Position numbers and translations under genes: made by a program
Shown here: positions 12,951-35,725 of the stretch, one piece after another
Position numbering within the stretch: the stretch's first letter is position 1
Layout of the letters: every line of letters starts with the position of its first letter
Notes under the pieces: model-generated
What the model was told of the DNA's origin: nothing
The model's input: only the letters and a program-made list of their open reading frames with translations
Database searches by the model: none
NCBI GenBank assembly: GCA_039096225.1
Contig: JBBPEB010000013.1
Location: forward strand, 1,597,501 to 1,661,500
Direction of reading: 5' to 3'
Length of the DNA: 64,000 nt
From: Blastocystis sp. Blastoise
Lineage: Eukaryota; Sar; Bigyra; Opalinata; Blastocystidae

Positions 12951-13874
12951 ATGAATGACGATACAGATTACTATGAACCTTATAAAGCGGATCGTACTGC
13001 CAACGTTGCTAACTACTTAGTTCCTGCTATAAGTGGTTGTATAGGTACAGCAATGGCACACCCTTTCGATGTTATCAAGGTTCGTATTCAAGTTGCCTCA
13101 CCTATTCATGGTGTTCGTCCTACAATTCTCTCAGTTGCAAAAGGTATCTTAAAGAACGAACATCCAAATGCATTCTTCAGAGGTGTATCTGGTACTGTTA
13201 TGGGTCAATTTGTATTTCAAACTATTAGACAAGGAACTAGAGATAATTTATATGGATATTTAAAAAGAAAACAAAATATTGAAGTTTTACCATTCTACCA
13301 ACGTTTAGGAGTTTCTGTATTTTCTGGTATTCTTGCTGGTTTATTTGGTAGTCCTTTTGATTTAGCCATGGTTCGTATGAATGCTGATGTATCAAAACCT
13401 TATGTTAAAGGAAAAATATATAAAAACTGTTTTGAAACTCTTGGTGATGTTTGGAGAAAAGAAGGGTTTTTTGTAATGTGGAGAGGTTATACTGCTTTAG
13501 TTTGGAGAGGTATCTGTTCAAATACAGCTAGTTTATTAACTTATGCTTCAATTAAATCTGTTGTTAGCGATGAATATGGTTCTTTATCAGCTAAAATTCT
13601 TGTTTGCTTATTTACTGGTGCTATGGGCTCACTTGTGTCTCATCCATGGGATGTCATGAAATCTCGTGTCATGTCTATGAAGAGAGATCCTGTTACTGGA
13701 AAATTACCTTATAGAGGTACATTAGATAGTTTAGATGAAATTCTTCGTAAACAAGGTTTCTTTGGTTTATATAGAAGTTATTGGGCTTTATATTTCCGTT
13801 TAACTTTCCAAGCATTTATTACTTGGGGTCTTAAGGAATATTTCAGTGTAATCCAAGGATGGGATATGACATAA
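12951..13874 (+). CDS. Mitochondrial carrier (SLC25), oxoglutarate/dicarboxylate type
   Basis: This is an inner-mitochondrial-membrane metabolite exchanger of the SLC25 family. It is intronless and about 307 aa from the Met at 12951, the normal length. The three tandem carrier repeats are marked by HPFDVIKVRIQ, SPFDLAMVRMNAD and HPWDVMKSRVMSM, each followed about 25 residues later by a KxExxxFxxxxRG-type helix (NEHPNAFFRG, KEGFFVMWRGY, KQGFFGLYRSYW). The second-repeat RMNAD motif and overall pattern are like the 2-oxoglutarate/malate and dicarboxylate carriers. The frame is open from an upstream ATG at 12891 that would add 20 hydrophobic residues. I prefer 12951, because carriers begin close to the first repeat. 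Substrate is inferred only. Confidence 0.92.
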   Translation: MNDDTDYYEPYKADRTANVANYLVPAISGCIGTAMAHPFDVIKVRIQVASPIHGVRPTILSVAKGILKNEHPNAFFRGVSGTVMGQFVFQTIRQGTRDNLYGYLKRKQNIEVLPFYQRLGVSVFSGILAGLFGSPFDLAMVRMNADVSKPYVKGKIYKNCFETLGDVWRKEGFFVMWRGYTALVWRGICSNTASLLTYASIKSVVSDEYGSLSAKILVCLFTGAMGSLVSHPWDVMKSRVMSMKRDPVTGKLPYRGTLDSLDEILRKQGFFGLYRSYWALYFRLTFQAFITWGLKEYFSVIQGWDMT

Positions 13875-14445
13875 AAGATATATATAATCATACATATATA
13901 TGTATCTTTATATATATTACCTTTTATTATCTTTTAAAGAATCGTAATATATATTATGTATAATTTAATTTCATCTTCCTTTCTCTATGTCAATTCAGTT
14001 CTCTTTTTTTTTCTTCTTTTATAATGCTTTTTCAATGTTCATACATTTCTTTCATATATATATACTATTATTATGGTCGCTTTTAATTTTTCATTTTTAC
14101 CATTTTATATATCTATACATATTTTGTTATATAATATAATAATATATTATCGTTATTTCTTGATGATTTATTTTTAACTTAAAATCTATAATGCTTTTAT
14201 TATCCATTTAGTTCCTTTCAACTTTTTTAAAGTATACCAACTATTCATTTGCTTTGTTTTTCATTCAAATTTTAGAATTTTATTGATCCTTAATAAAAAG
14301 GAGACAAAAAATACAAAAAAGAAAGAAAAATTTTGTTTCTCTTTTTTGACTGAAAGTGAATCAGACTCTTTCAGCTTTCTAGGGTTTCAAAAGATTTTTA
14401 TCGTCTTTTCTTTTATTTTTTGATTGTGATATTAATCTGTTACAA
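13875..14445. other. T-rich intergenic stretch
   Basis: Downstream of the carrier and upstream of the TRAPP subunit gene, both on the + strand. The first half is strongly T-rich on the + strand. No gene or RNA signal was seen. Confidence 0.5.
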
Positions 14446-15323
14446 ATGTCAGGAGTCTCTAGTACTTTATTTGATCTTCTCACTTACGAAATTGTTAATA
14501 AAATTGTTAACGAGAAATGGGATCAAAAATCATACAAAGAATACAACGAACTCTGTGCTAAATTAGATGCTATTGGTGTCAAGACTGGATCTTCTTGGGC
14601 TGAATTGTATTTTATTATTATTAATTCTTATATATTCACTTTGCTTTTTTTAAATTCAATTATTTAATCCTTTATTTTTACATTTTAAAATTTTATCTAA
14701 AGAAAAACTTTATCAAATCCAAATTGGGATACTCCTAAGAATACAATAGAATATATTGCTAAATACTTTTGGTTAGAGATTTTTGGAAAAAATGCTGATG
14801 AAATTATTATTGATAATCAAGTATATATATAATTATGTATAATTTTATTTTGCTATTTGATTTTTTTCCAGTATAAATGTTTTTTTTTTTATTTGTAATT
14901 TTTTCCGTATATGTTTTTTATTAAATAATAAATGTATAATTAGGGTTCAACAACTATAGTAGATAAAGATTTCAGACCTACTAAACCTATTTCATCTCCA
15001 AATTCAAATGATAAAATCCTAACAGTGTATATATTTATAATATATTATAATATATGCTTTGTTTTTATTTATCTATATATGTTATTAAATATATTCTACT
15101 CATACATTTATATTCAATTATATATAGATACACTATTTTCTATAATGGAATTATTAAAGGAATTTTAAATTGTGCAGGATATAACGCATCTGTTACTAAT
15201 ACTATTGATGATAAAAATGAATGTATATATTATATTATATTATATTATATTATATTATATTATATTATATTTGTTTATTACTTATATATTCTTTTAGGTT
15301 CCTTCACAATTACTATATATTAA
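14446..15323 (+). CDS. TRAPPC6: TRAPP complex subunit 6 (Trs33)
   Basis: This is a core subunit of the TRAPP tethering and Rab-activating complexes at the Golgi. Exons 14446-14606, 14703-14820, 14944-15026, 15128-15222 and 15298-15323 join in frame to about 160 aa, the usual size. The Bet3-like fold is recognisable: STLFDLLTYEIVNK at the start, KLDAIGVKTGSSWAE, IAKYFWLEIFGKNADEI (counterpart of the CKDFWxxLF element of Trs33), DKDFRP, and a C-terminal strand set FYNGIIKGILNCAGYNASV then CSFTITIY*. Trs33/TRAPPC6 is favoured over Bet3 because the palmitoylation region of Bet3 is lacking and the order of motifs fits. Confidence 0.88.
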
Positions 15324-15920
15324 ATATATTGCTTACCTGACTAATTCATATACTTAATATATATTGCTAATCATTGTATACAATTGTATTTTATTCTTTA
15401 AACGAATTTTGTTGCATTATTATGAACAATTATATATATAAATATATTTTAATATATTACATATCTGTAGTATTCTGTTAACCATAACAGTTTACATTTT
15501 TTTTTATATTATTTAATGACTTATCATTAATACTATTTAAAACAATTGAAAATGATATCACACTTATCAAATAATTATTCTTATAAATATTATTTTATTT
15601 AATAATCTGTAGTTTTAAATAAATATAAATAAAAAAAGTCTATATTTAAAAATTCTATTAATGAATATAATTTATTATTAAAACCATGTATATGCAAATT
15701 ATTCATTTAAAACTTTTTATAAATTTTTATATAAATACAGAAAAAAATATGAAACAAAACTCAAACAAGCATAGCAACCAAATAAAGATAACCAATTACG
15801 TTTTAAAATATATATATTATTATATATATTATATTTAAAAAAAAAAGTATATAATTTTACGATGATATATAAAAAAAGAAAAGAATATCCCCAAATAATA
15901 ATAGTTACTCAAATAATAAT
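15324..15920. other. Convergent intergenic region
   Basis: Between the TRAPP subunit (+) and TRAP1 (-) stops. It has short TA/TTA runs, T-rich at left and A-rich at right. No gene recognised. Confidence 0.5.
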
Positions 15921-18595
<2,675 letters not shown>

Positions 18596-19120
18596 ATTGA
18601 TGACACTCTAAATGAAAAGTAACAATAATTTTTTGATTTCTCTCATTACTCTTTTTCTTTGTTTTATAAACAGAGAGAATTATGAAATGTCTTGGGGAAA
18701 CATTTTAAGGATTCTTATTGGATCAATCATTCTTTCTCGATCAATTATTGGCTTCTGGAGTTCTAGAAATGAATTGTTCTTTCGATTTTCGATTCTGTTT
18801 TGAAATGATTTTCATTTCCTTTGTTTGTTTGCGATGATCTTATAAAGAAAGAAAAGTCTTTTCCTTTGTTTTTACGTATCTAATTTTATAGACATTATTC
18901 TCAACTATTATTGAGATATAAAAATAAATATCGTTTTTATAAATAGTGTACAATTGACGAGTTTGGTCTTTTAAAATTCGAGAAAGAACCAAATATATGG
19001 ATATAATAAATATTTTATACTAATTTTGAGTATTGTTTATAAAATGAGTAAAAATGTGTGTTTTGTCTGATATATGTATATTATAACTTTTTATTTTATT
19101 TTCTAGAGTCCTTTGGTTGT
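18596..19120. other. Intergenic region between TRAP1 and lysyl-tRNA synthetase
   Basis: Promoter side of TRAP1 and 3' side of the synthetase, both minus strand. It is T-rich on the + strand near TRAP1. The small ORF at 18612-18803 has no family likeness and was not called. Confidence 0.5.
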
Positions 19121-21926
<2,806 letters not shown>

Positions 21927-22308
21927 TATAAACCCAAAGAAAAAAGCAAAAAATGATGTTTCACAAACAATGTTTTTTTTGGCTAAAACATTATGCTTGA
22001 TTGTTATGAATTAGTTTATATGTAAATGGCTTCAAAAAATGAATTACTCATTATTTTGTATATTTTTAAGAGTCATTATTCATAATATGTATACACATGT
22101 GTATCTTGATGTTAAATAAAGACGTATTTATGTTGAGAATCTATTGTATTATTTAATTTATGCATTTTTGAATGAGTTTCTATTTCATGTTATTGACTCT
22201 GTAAAGTATACCAGTAATTAATTATAAAAAATACGGGTTAAGTCCTATAAACGATAATCCAACAAGATTTTCATTATTATTTAAGATGTAACATTATTTC
22301 TAATCGTT
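21927..22308. other. Intergenic region between synthetase start and XPF stop
   Basis: 382 bp, presumably the promoter of the synthetase and the 3' end of XPF. No frame or RNA recognised. Confidence 0.5.
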
Positions 22309-26740
<4,432 letters not shown>

Positions 26741-27106
26741 ACTCAAATGAAAAATGAATGTAAAAGTGAATTAATTTAATCTATAAGTTCTCAGAATAAT
26801 CTAGATATAAGTTAAGATATACATAATATGTTTTATTATTATTTTTTAATAAACGACAGTAATAATAAAAGTAAGCACAAATGAAAATAGTTTTTTTAGC
26901 GAAAATAGTTTTGGCGGTTGATTTTTGTCATATTATTTATTGATTAAGGAAATAAAGAAAGATTATATTACTAATGATTGTAAGAATTAGTAGAATACAC
27001 TATGAATACTATTTTTGTGATATTATCAGAAAAAAAAATTGATTGAGAATTATAAAACAAAACAACACTCTAGGAAGACGCAATAATTGAAATTTATTTA
27101 CTGATT
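26741..27106. other. Intergenic region between XPF start and TRIC-like stop
   Basis: 366 bp, A+T-rich. No gene or RNA recognised. Confidence 0.5.
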
Positions 27107-28680
27107 TTAATCCTTCTTGGATTTCTTAGCTTTTTTATTAGCTTTAGGAACATTGTTAGAAAAATGTTTGGTTTCTTTTTCTTCAGAAACTTTTTCTTCA
27201 GCTTTTATTTCAGTATTAGACTTGGTCTTAGATTCAATTTTGATATCAGATTGATTAAACCACATAAGATAACTGAGAAGATGAACGATAATGGTACAGA
27301 TATCCTATAGATTGTATGTAATAGATAAGAATAAACAAATAAAAGTTTGAGAAAGTAATAATTATGAGTAAAAAGAGAAATATATACAATTCTGAGTACA
27401 TCCTTAAGTAAAGAAAGGATAACGATAACAGTAAATAAGTAGAAATGGCATTCTTCCTATAAAGTGATATGAAATAGTAACAGTGAGTTGACAGTAGATA
27501 TAAAATAGGGTTAATATATATATAAACATAAAGAAAAATTATTAAAAAATGAATATGAAAGATAAAATGTATACAATAGGAATGATAGGCATATTAGGAA
27601 TATAACCGTAGGGATTGCGAATAACTAAGTAGAAAATAGTTAAGAAAAGGTTTCTATTCCAAGAAGATTCGTTCTTCTTATAGATATAGTTAACAGATTT
27701 AAAGAATCCAGTTTCACCGTTAGGAATAAAGTAAACAGTATGCATCGCAGAGAAGAGACAAGCTATATAGATAGATATAATAAAAATAGATATCAGAAAA
27801 GAATGAAGAATAATAATATATTTAAAAAAGAATGATAAACAGATATATATATAAAATCGTAAGCTAAAAATAATAATAATAAAAATAAAAAAAAATAAAA
27901 AAAATAAAAAAAAAAAAATAAAAAAATTCAAAATAGATCATGTTGAGTATAAGTATATACAAGTAATAAGTCCACAGAGAAGAGCAGCCGAGAAAGAGAA
28001 TTGTTGTTCGATGGCGACATCACTACCCCAGTCAGCAATACAATAAGTAGAGATAAAGAAACCAAATATATAACGAATAAACTATATATATATATAGAAG
28101 TGAAGTAGAGAGGTGTATTCATATTAAATAATAATTTATATAATAGAAGAAATTTAAGTAACTATTATAATAATATATATATATACTCCTAGAATATAAG
28201 ATTTATTAAATAATGTGAAACCGAGATCAAAAGGCATAGCAAATATAAAAGCCCTATATATATATATATAAGAAAACATATACATATATATATATAACAT
28301 AAAACATATAACAAATTATTCATTACTTAAAATAATATAAAGTATAAAAAATACCATCCAAGAATTAAGGAAATAGCATAATAAGAGTGATAGAAGAGAC
28401 CTATAGGTAATCCACAAAGAAGACGAGTCGCACTACCACCAATGTAAGTAGTGAAGACAGCAAGGAGAGTGGATACAGGGCTAAGAGGAATTCCAGTAGA
28501 TTTTTGTTGTTTACGAAGATCATATCCTAAGTTAGCAGCACATAAGAAATCAATCAAATAGAAAATATTCTCATAGTTGAATTGACTCAAGTAAGGAATA
28601 AATTTAGTAACATCACTTTGTAAGTGATTTTGGACATAGTCTAAAGCAACTTCTTTTATTTCGGTAGTATTAAAATCCAT
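27107..28680 (-). CDS. TRIC/TMEM38-like intracellular cation channel
   Basis: A multi-pass membrane protein encoded in about seven exons. It starts at MDFNTTEIKEVALDYVQNHL and ends in a Lys-rich tail (KANKKAKKSKKD*), a possible ER-retrieval signal. The region TTYIGGSATRLLCGLPIGLF followed by SLILGWAFIFAMPFDLGF and FTLFNKS resembles the TRIC core, where a GG helix break is followed by LLGEPP and a W..FYCPLDLFYK helix. TRIC channels are trimeric K+ channels of the ER/SR. The KEVxRG lipid-binding motif of animal TRICs is not evident, so the call is tentative. The frame remains open upstream of 28680 to another Met at 28815, but MDFNTT fits better. Introns are short and (TA)n-rich. Confidence 0.55.
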
Positions 28681-29217
28681 TTGTACAAACAATAAAATAT
28701 AAATGAAATATGATTTAAAAAATCTGTTACAGTCATTTCTTTCAAAATTGAAAATTGTTGTACTTCCGTTTTTCCATAAAATTAGTCTATCATAAGTCTT
28801 ATCTTTCATGATCATTGAATAGTTGACTCTATATATAATTATTGACTATATTGTTCTTGAAAAGAAGAGCTATTTATCTATGGCTATAATAGAAATTAAG
28901 GATTCCATTATGAACTGACATTTATGATACGTTATCAAAAAATAGAAAAATAGCATATAGATACGTATACATACTAAAATGAATGCATATTGTGTTCGAA
29001 GAGTTATTCAAATCATGAAAAATCGTTGAGAAATCAATAAAAGAAGAGGAAACAAAGCACGATATCAAACATAGATGCATTAGATAATGAAAGAATACTA
29101 TGAAAGAAATGTTTGACTAAATAAATGTAAAAAAATGAGAGCTAATAAGAAAAGCTAGTATAAATAGAAATTAAAAAAAAAAATAGATTATAACAATGAT
29201 TTTAAAAATAATTGAAT
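28681..29217. other. Intergenic region, A-rich
   Basis: Between the TRIC-like start and the CDP-DAG synthase stop. It is A-rich on the + strand in its right half, i.e. T-rich downstream of the synthase. Nothing else seen. Confidence 0.5.
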
Positions 29218-31205
<1,988 letters not shown>

Positions 31206-32001
31206 ATATTCTAATAAAATAAAAATTTAAAGAAATAAATGTAAGTACAACGGTTTCTTCTAAAGAGATTTGTATTTTTTGAAAAATGTTCTGAATATCT
31301 TCATTATCATTTGGGATGACGTCAACAAACCTGATAGTGCACCCTCCCAATCAACTGACTTTTTTATCAGATAATTCCAGTTATTTGATATTCACAAGAA
31401 GAAATTCTCTAGTCATTTTTCAATATTTCTCTTGGTTTTTTTGTGATGATAATAATTCTATACGAATTTCGTTTCTGAAACTCTTAGAATTTTATATATT
31501 TTTCTTTCTTGTTCTTTTCCAAGCTGAAAGTCAATATGTTTAGATCTATAGTATTGCAGCCATTGAATTGAATGTCTCTCGTACTCTTGAATCACTTATC
31601 TGTAGTACATGCCAACTTTTTGTGAATAATCAAAATTTCTGGATGTTATGAATTATGGTAAAGACATGTATAGTGTGTTCCTAAGATATAAGGATTCATG
31701 ATTTATATGATGAACAAATAAACTCTATTGATAAAATAGGAACAAAACATGGTTGAAAAATAAAATAAACTATTAAAATTGTTTCTGGAAAAGTAAAAAA
31801 AAATAATAATAATAAAAAGAAAGTGAAAAGTTGAAGATATTTATAATATTGTAAATAATATAATTTTATTGAAAAAGGGAAAATACACTTAACAGATATA
31901 TATGAAAGCAATAATCAATAATATGTATATATAAAATGAATTGAAATAGAGAGTGAAAAAGAATAGAATTATTTATGAATAAGAAATTAACAAAAAAATG
32001 A
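31206..32001. other. Intergenic region
   Basis: About 0.8 kb between the synthase start and the stop of the orphan membrane-protein gene. The segment 31310-31680 is less A+T-rich than its surroundings, but I could not extract a coherent coding or RNA feature from it. Confidence 0.45.
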
Positions 32002-33541
32002 TTATATTTGTGGTGATAAATAAATAGGTTTTGGAATATCATCATCATCACTATCATCATTATCACTATCATTATTATTATTATTATTATCTATATCTAT
32101 ATTAGTTGTGGATAGGTATGATGAATTCCGGTGGGGATCATTGGAAGAATTAGGAGATGATGAATTCGTTTGTTTCGATATGTGAATAGAGGATGTATGA
32201 AGAGTAGTAGTATTAGTAGTATTATTAGTATTATTAGTATTATTAGTATTATTAGTAGTATTAGTAGTAGAAGGATGAAGAGGTATAGATGTATTTAGAG
32301 ATTGTTTTGAATGATTTATTGTGTTTTCAGAGGATTTAGTATGTTGATTATCTGTTTTTGAAGGAGTTGAAACATACATAGGTTTACATATAGGAATATC
32401 ATCCTCATCCTCATCTTCATCTTTATATTGTCCTTTCGATTCAGTATTTATATAATTGTTATCTATATCAATAGTGACTGATTTATTAGAAACTGAATAT
32501 GTATTTGAAAGATTTGAAACAGGAATAGGTATAGAAATAGGAATAGGAACAGATATAGGTGATAATGAGGAAGCAGAATATGTGGATGACTGAGATTGTC
32601 TGAATGTATCTGAAATAGAAGAGGAGAGAGAGAGAGGAGATACAGGAATAGGATCATTTGAAGAAAGTGAATTTGAGGGCTTCACGGGAATATGAGGTCT
32701 ACCAGGAAGAGGTTTGCCTTCAACAACCGTGGAACTAATGGGTATAAGAGTAGGTGAGAGTGGACCTGTATTTGAAGGAATAATAGTAGTTTTCTTCATA
32801 GAGACAGTTCGTCCAAGTATGTTTTTAACTGGAGGATTATCATTATTATTTATAGTAGTAGATTGAGTTTGAGAAGTAGATGTATAGAGAGAAGTGGAAG
32901 GAGTTGTAGTATATGTAGATACAGGTAGAGGTTTAGAGGGAGTAGGAGAAATAGGAAGTACATAAGTAGCATTGGGGATAGGAGAGATAGTAACATTAGG
33001 AATCGAAGAATAATCACGGGAATTAGGATTTGGGGAGTAGTAGAATGGAGTATGATTGTTGGAGTCGAGAAGTGGGTATGATTCTATATATATATATATA
33101 GAGTTGAAATTAATTAATAATACTGGGATAATGGAAAGAAGATTATATATATATAGTTACCACTAATAGATGATTTATAATGTTTCTTAATATGTGAATT
33201 GTTATGACGACAACATAAGATGTATATCTAGAAGAGTTATAATATATTATGATTATGATTATTAATATTATTAATATTATTATGATTATGATTATTAATA
33301 TTTTTAATATAATTAATATTATTAATATTATTAATATTATTAATATTATTAATATTATTATGATTATATACAGATATTTGTCCAATGAGGAGACCTAATC
33401 CAACACACAAAAATACAATTGCTAGAGAAAGTTGTTCATCACGTGACATACCGAAACAGTATTCATTTGTATCGATAGAAAAAGAGGAGCAGCTTTCTGT
33501 AAGCGTATCAGCTACTATATATGGATCACTACCATGTCGTA

Positions 33542-33576
<35 letters not shown>

Positions 33577-34506
33577 AATAATATCACTTAAGGGGATACT
33601 ATTGATAAAAAAAATAAAACTCAAAAAAAATTAAAGATATATATATACAGTAATATTAAAAGAAGGAGTATATTTTTCTTGATATCTTCCGATTTCATAG
33701 TTATATTTATAATAACAACCGATGTCATTAGTATTAAGAACAGATCCTTGAGAACTAAAAGGAAAAGAGTATATATATATATATGAATTAGGTTGGAAAA
33801 TTAAATATATATATATATTATTAATAATTCAATTCATGTATTCATGTTAATACTAATAATAATAATCATAAATAAATAAATAATAAAATAATATATATAT
33901 ATACGGAGGTTGATCTATAACATAATGTGTCCCTTGAGAATGAACACGAATACATATATCATAAAGATAAGTAATCGTTTTACATTGATTATTCTCATAA
34001 GTACCATTATATAACTTACACTTTAATTGACAATCAGTTGTATTTGAACATCCAAGAATGAAATCTGAAATGATTTTTTCTTTTGTTAATTTAATTTCAT
34101 TATCATACAATGAGAAATTACTAGAATCTTTAATGACAAGTTGTTCTACATTTGATACTAATACAGAAAAATAAACAACAGGAGACGATACACAACCAAC
34201 ATCTGGATCTCTATCAAGATTACAAGGATCATGAACAGGATAATAAGGTCCATAACCTTGATTTTTCTGTGTGATATTCTTTCCATTCACTGTAAATAAT
34301 TCTTTTGAAAAAATGTTTGATAATTCCATCCATTGCAAGGATACATCGTTATATTTTAGAATGTTCTCGGTTCTCTCTACATCAGATACAAAAAGAATAG
34401 TAGACACTGTCAGAAGAGACAAAGGAATCCATATCAAGCTCCAATAAAAGCAAATACACGTACAACAACATGACTTCTTTCCAAAACTTTTTGATTTATT
34501 CGTCAT
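32002..34506 (-). CDS. Orphan two-pass membrane protein with Cys-rich lumenal domain
   Basis: Family not recognised. The protein starts MTNKSKSFGKKSCCCTC and has a first membrane segment (SLIWIPLSLLTVSTILFV). A lumenal domain of about 220 residues follows with several Cys and at least five N-glycosylation sequons (NIT, NFS, NTT, NGT, NIT). A second membrane helix (LSLAIVFLCVGLGLLIGQISVY) ends in a CCRHNNSH cytosolic start. Last comes a tail of over 300 residues rich in Ser, Thr, Pro and Asn, with DEDEDEDD and DSDDDD patches and twin DDDIPKPIYLS / DDIPICKPMYVS motifs. The topology resembles Cdc50/Lem3 proteins, but the diagnostic Cys pattern is not apparent. Five or six exons. Frame continuity is good around 33855-33760 and in the tail. 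Confidence 0.75.
33239..33366. repeat. Intronic TTAATATTA array
   Basis: Nine-bp units TTAATATTA and ATTATGATT in the intron after the second membrane helix of the orphan gene. Confidence 0.85.
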
Positions 34507-35337
34507 TTTATATATGTTTATTAAACGTTGTATTATTCAAAACTATAATAGAGAATATTATGCACAGACAAGAATAAGGAGTCAGAATATATTGAAGTCA
34601 ACTCCAAAAATATACAGTTTATTTTCTATGTTTTTTTCCCTAACAGGTTTGTTTTCTTTTTGATTAGATATAGAGTTATTTAAAGAAGTTGCTTCGCTTT
34701 TTTTTATCTATAATATATAAATGATCTATGGCTATTTATATATTAAAGTTTATTTGGTGATTGATTGCAAGATACTCAAGAATAAGAGTTTTAGTTGAAT
34801 TGCTTGCGAGTTATTAGAAAAGTTAAACAGATTTCTTCATGTTTTTAATATGAACATAACTTTTTACAACACTATGTATATATTAAAACTAATACAGACA
34901 TCCGAAAAAAAATCAATTTTTCATAGTATCTACTATTTATTAAATTTCATGTTATTCACCATGATTGTCATAAAGTATATCATTGAAAAAAACATATTTG
35001 ATGGGAATATTCATACGATAATGAATATGGGTAACAGTGTTTTTTAAACTTTCACTATGTAATTTGTATTGTAATTATTTAATCTATTTATACACACATG
35101 AATATTAGATAAAAAGTACTTTTTATTAAAAACTGGGTGTGTAACGACATTGTGAGTAAACTTTATGTAATTCATAATTTTTATGACTCTCTCTAGTCTT
35201 GAAAAACATACACAAAGAAACATTATAAATCAATACACATTAAGTGGTGTTCAACTAGAAAAAAAATTTAAAAAGCAAACTTCTAATCAAAATTGTTTTC
35301 AGGTTGTATATAAGCTAGAGTTGAAGTAATTGTTGAT
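34507..35337. other. Intergenic region upstream of U4 snRNA
   Basis: Divergent region between the orphan membrane protein (-) and the U4 gene (+). A small ORF at 34850-35047 has no family likeness and was not called. The last 40 bp contain the snRNA TATA-like element. Confidence 0.5.
35306..35314 (+). promoter_or_regulatory. TATA-like element of the U4 gene
   Basis: GTATATAAG lies 24-32 bp before the inferred U4 5' end. This is TATA spacing, in a local stretch that is less TA-repetitive than the introns. No proximal sequence element could be defined from a single gene. Confidence 0.45.
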
Positions 35338-35479
35338 ATCCTTGCGCTTGGGGTAATATCATTGTAAGTGAGGTTCGCCGATACGTGATTATTGCTAGTT
35401 GAAAACTAAATCCAATCGCCGTGGACACTGTTTGCTAACGCGAACGGGTCCCAATATTTGACACCCTGTGAAAGGGTTT
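35338..35479 (+). ncRNA. RNU4: U4 spliceosomal snRNA
   Basis: About 142 nt match U4 from end to end. The U6-pairing stem II strand is CTTGCGCTTGGGG. The 5' stem-loop with its kink-turn is TGTAAGTGAGGTTCGCCGAT and ACGTGATTATTGC. Stem I and the single strand are TTGCTAGTTGAAAACT. A central hairpin segment is CGCCGTGGACAC. The Sm site is CAATATTTGAC. The 3' hairpin is CACCCTGTGAAAGGGT. The stretch stands out by its GC content in otherwise A+T-rich DNA. In the cell it pairs with U6 in the U4/U6.U5 tri-snRNP, in keeping with the many GT-AG introns of this genome. End positions are accurate to a few bases. Confidence 0.95.
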
Positions 35480-35725
35480 GATTAATGTAATTTTTAAAAA
35501 ATTGTGCTTTATATTATTTTATCCATATATATTTAGATGTGTTTTTCTACAAAATCATTTTTCTTTAATTATTAACACGTAAACAACAAAATTATTGATT
35601 TGAAATAATTTAAGTTTGATTTTGATAGATAAAATTACGGATGAATAGCAAATAAAATTTCTATAAAATGAATATTTTTTTAAATTCTGATTAATTGACA
35701 ATTCTATTTTAAAATATCAGAATAA

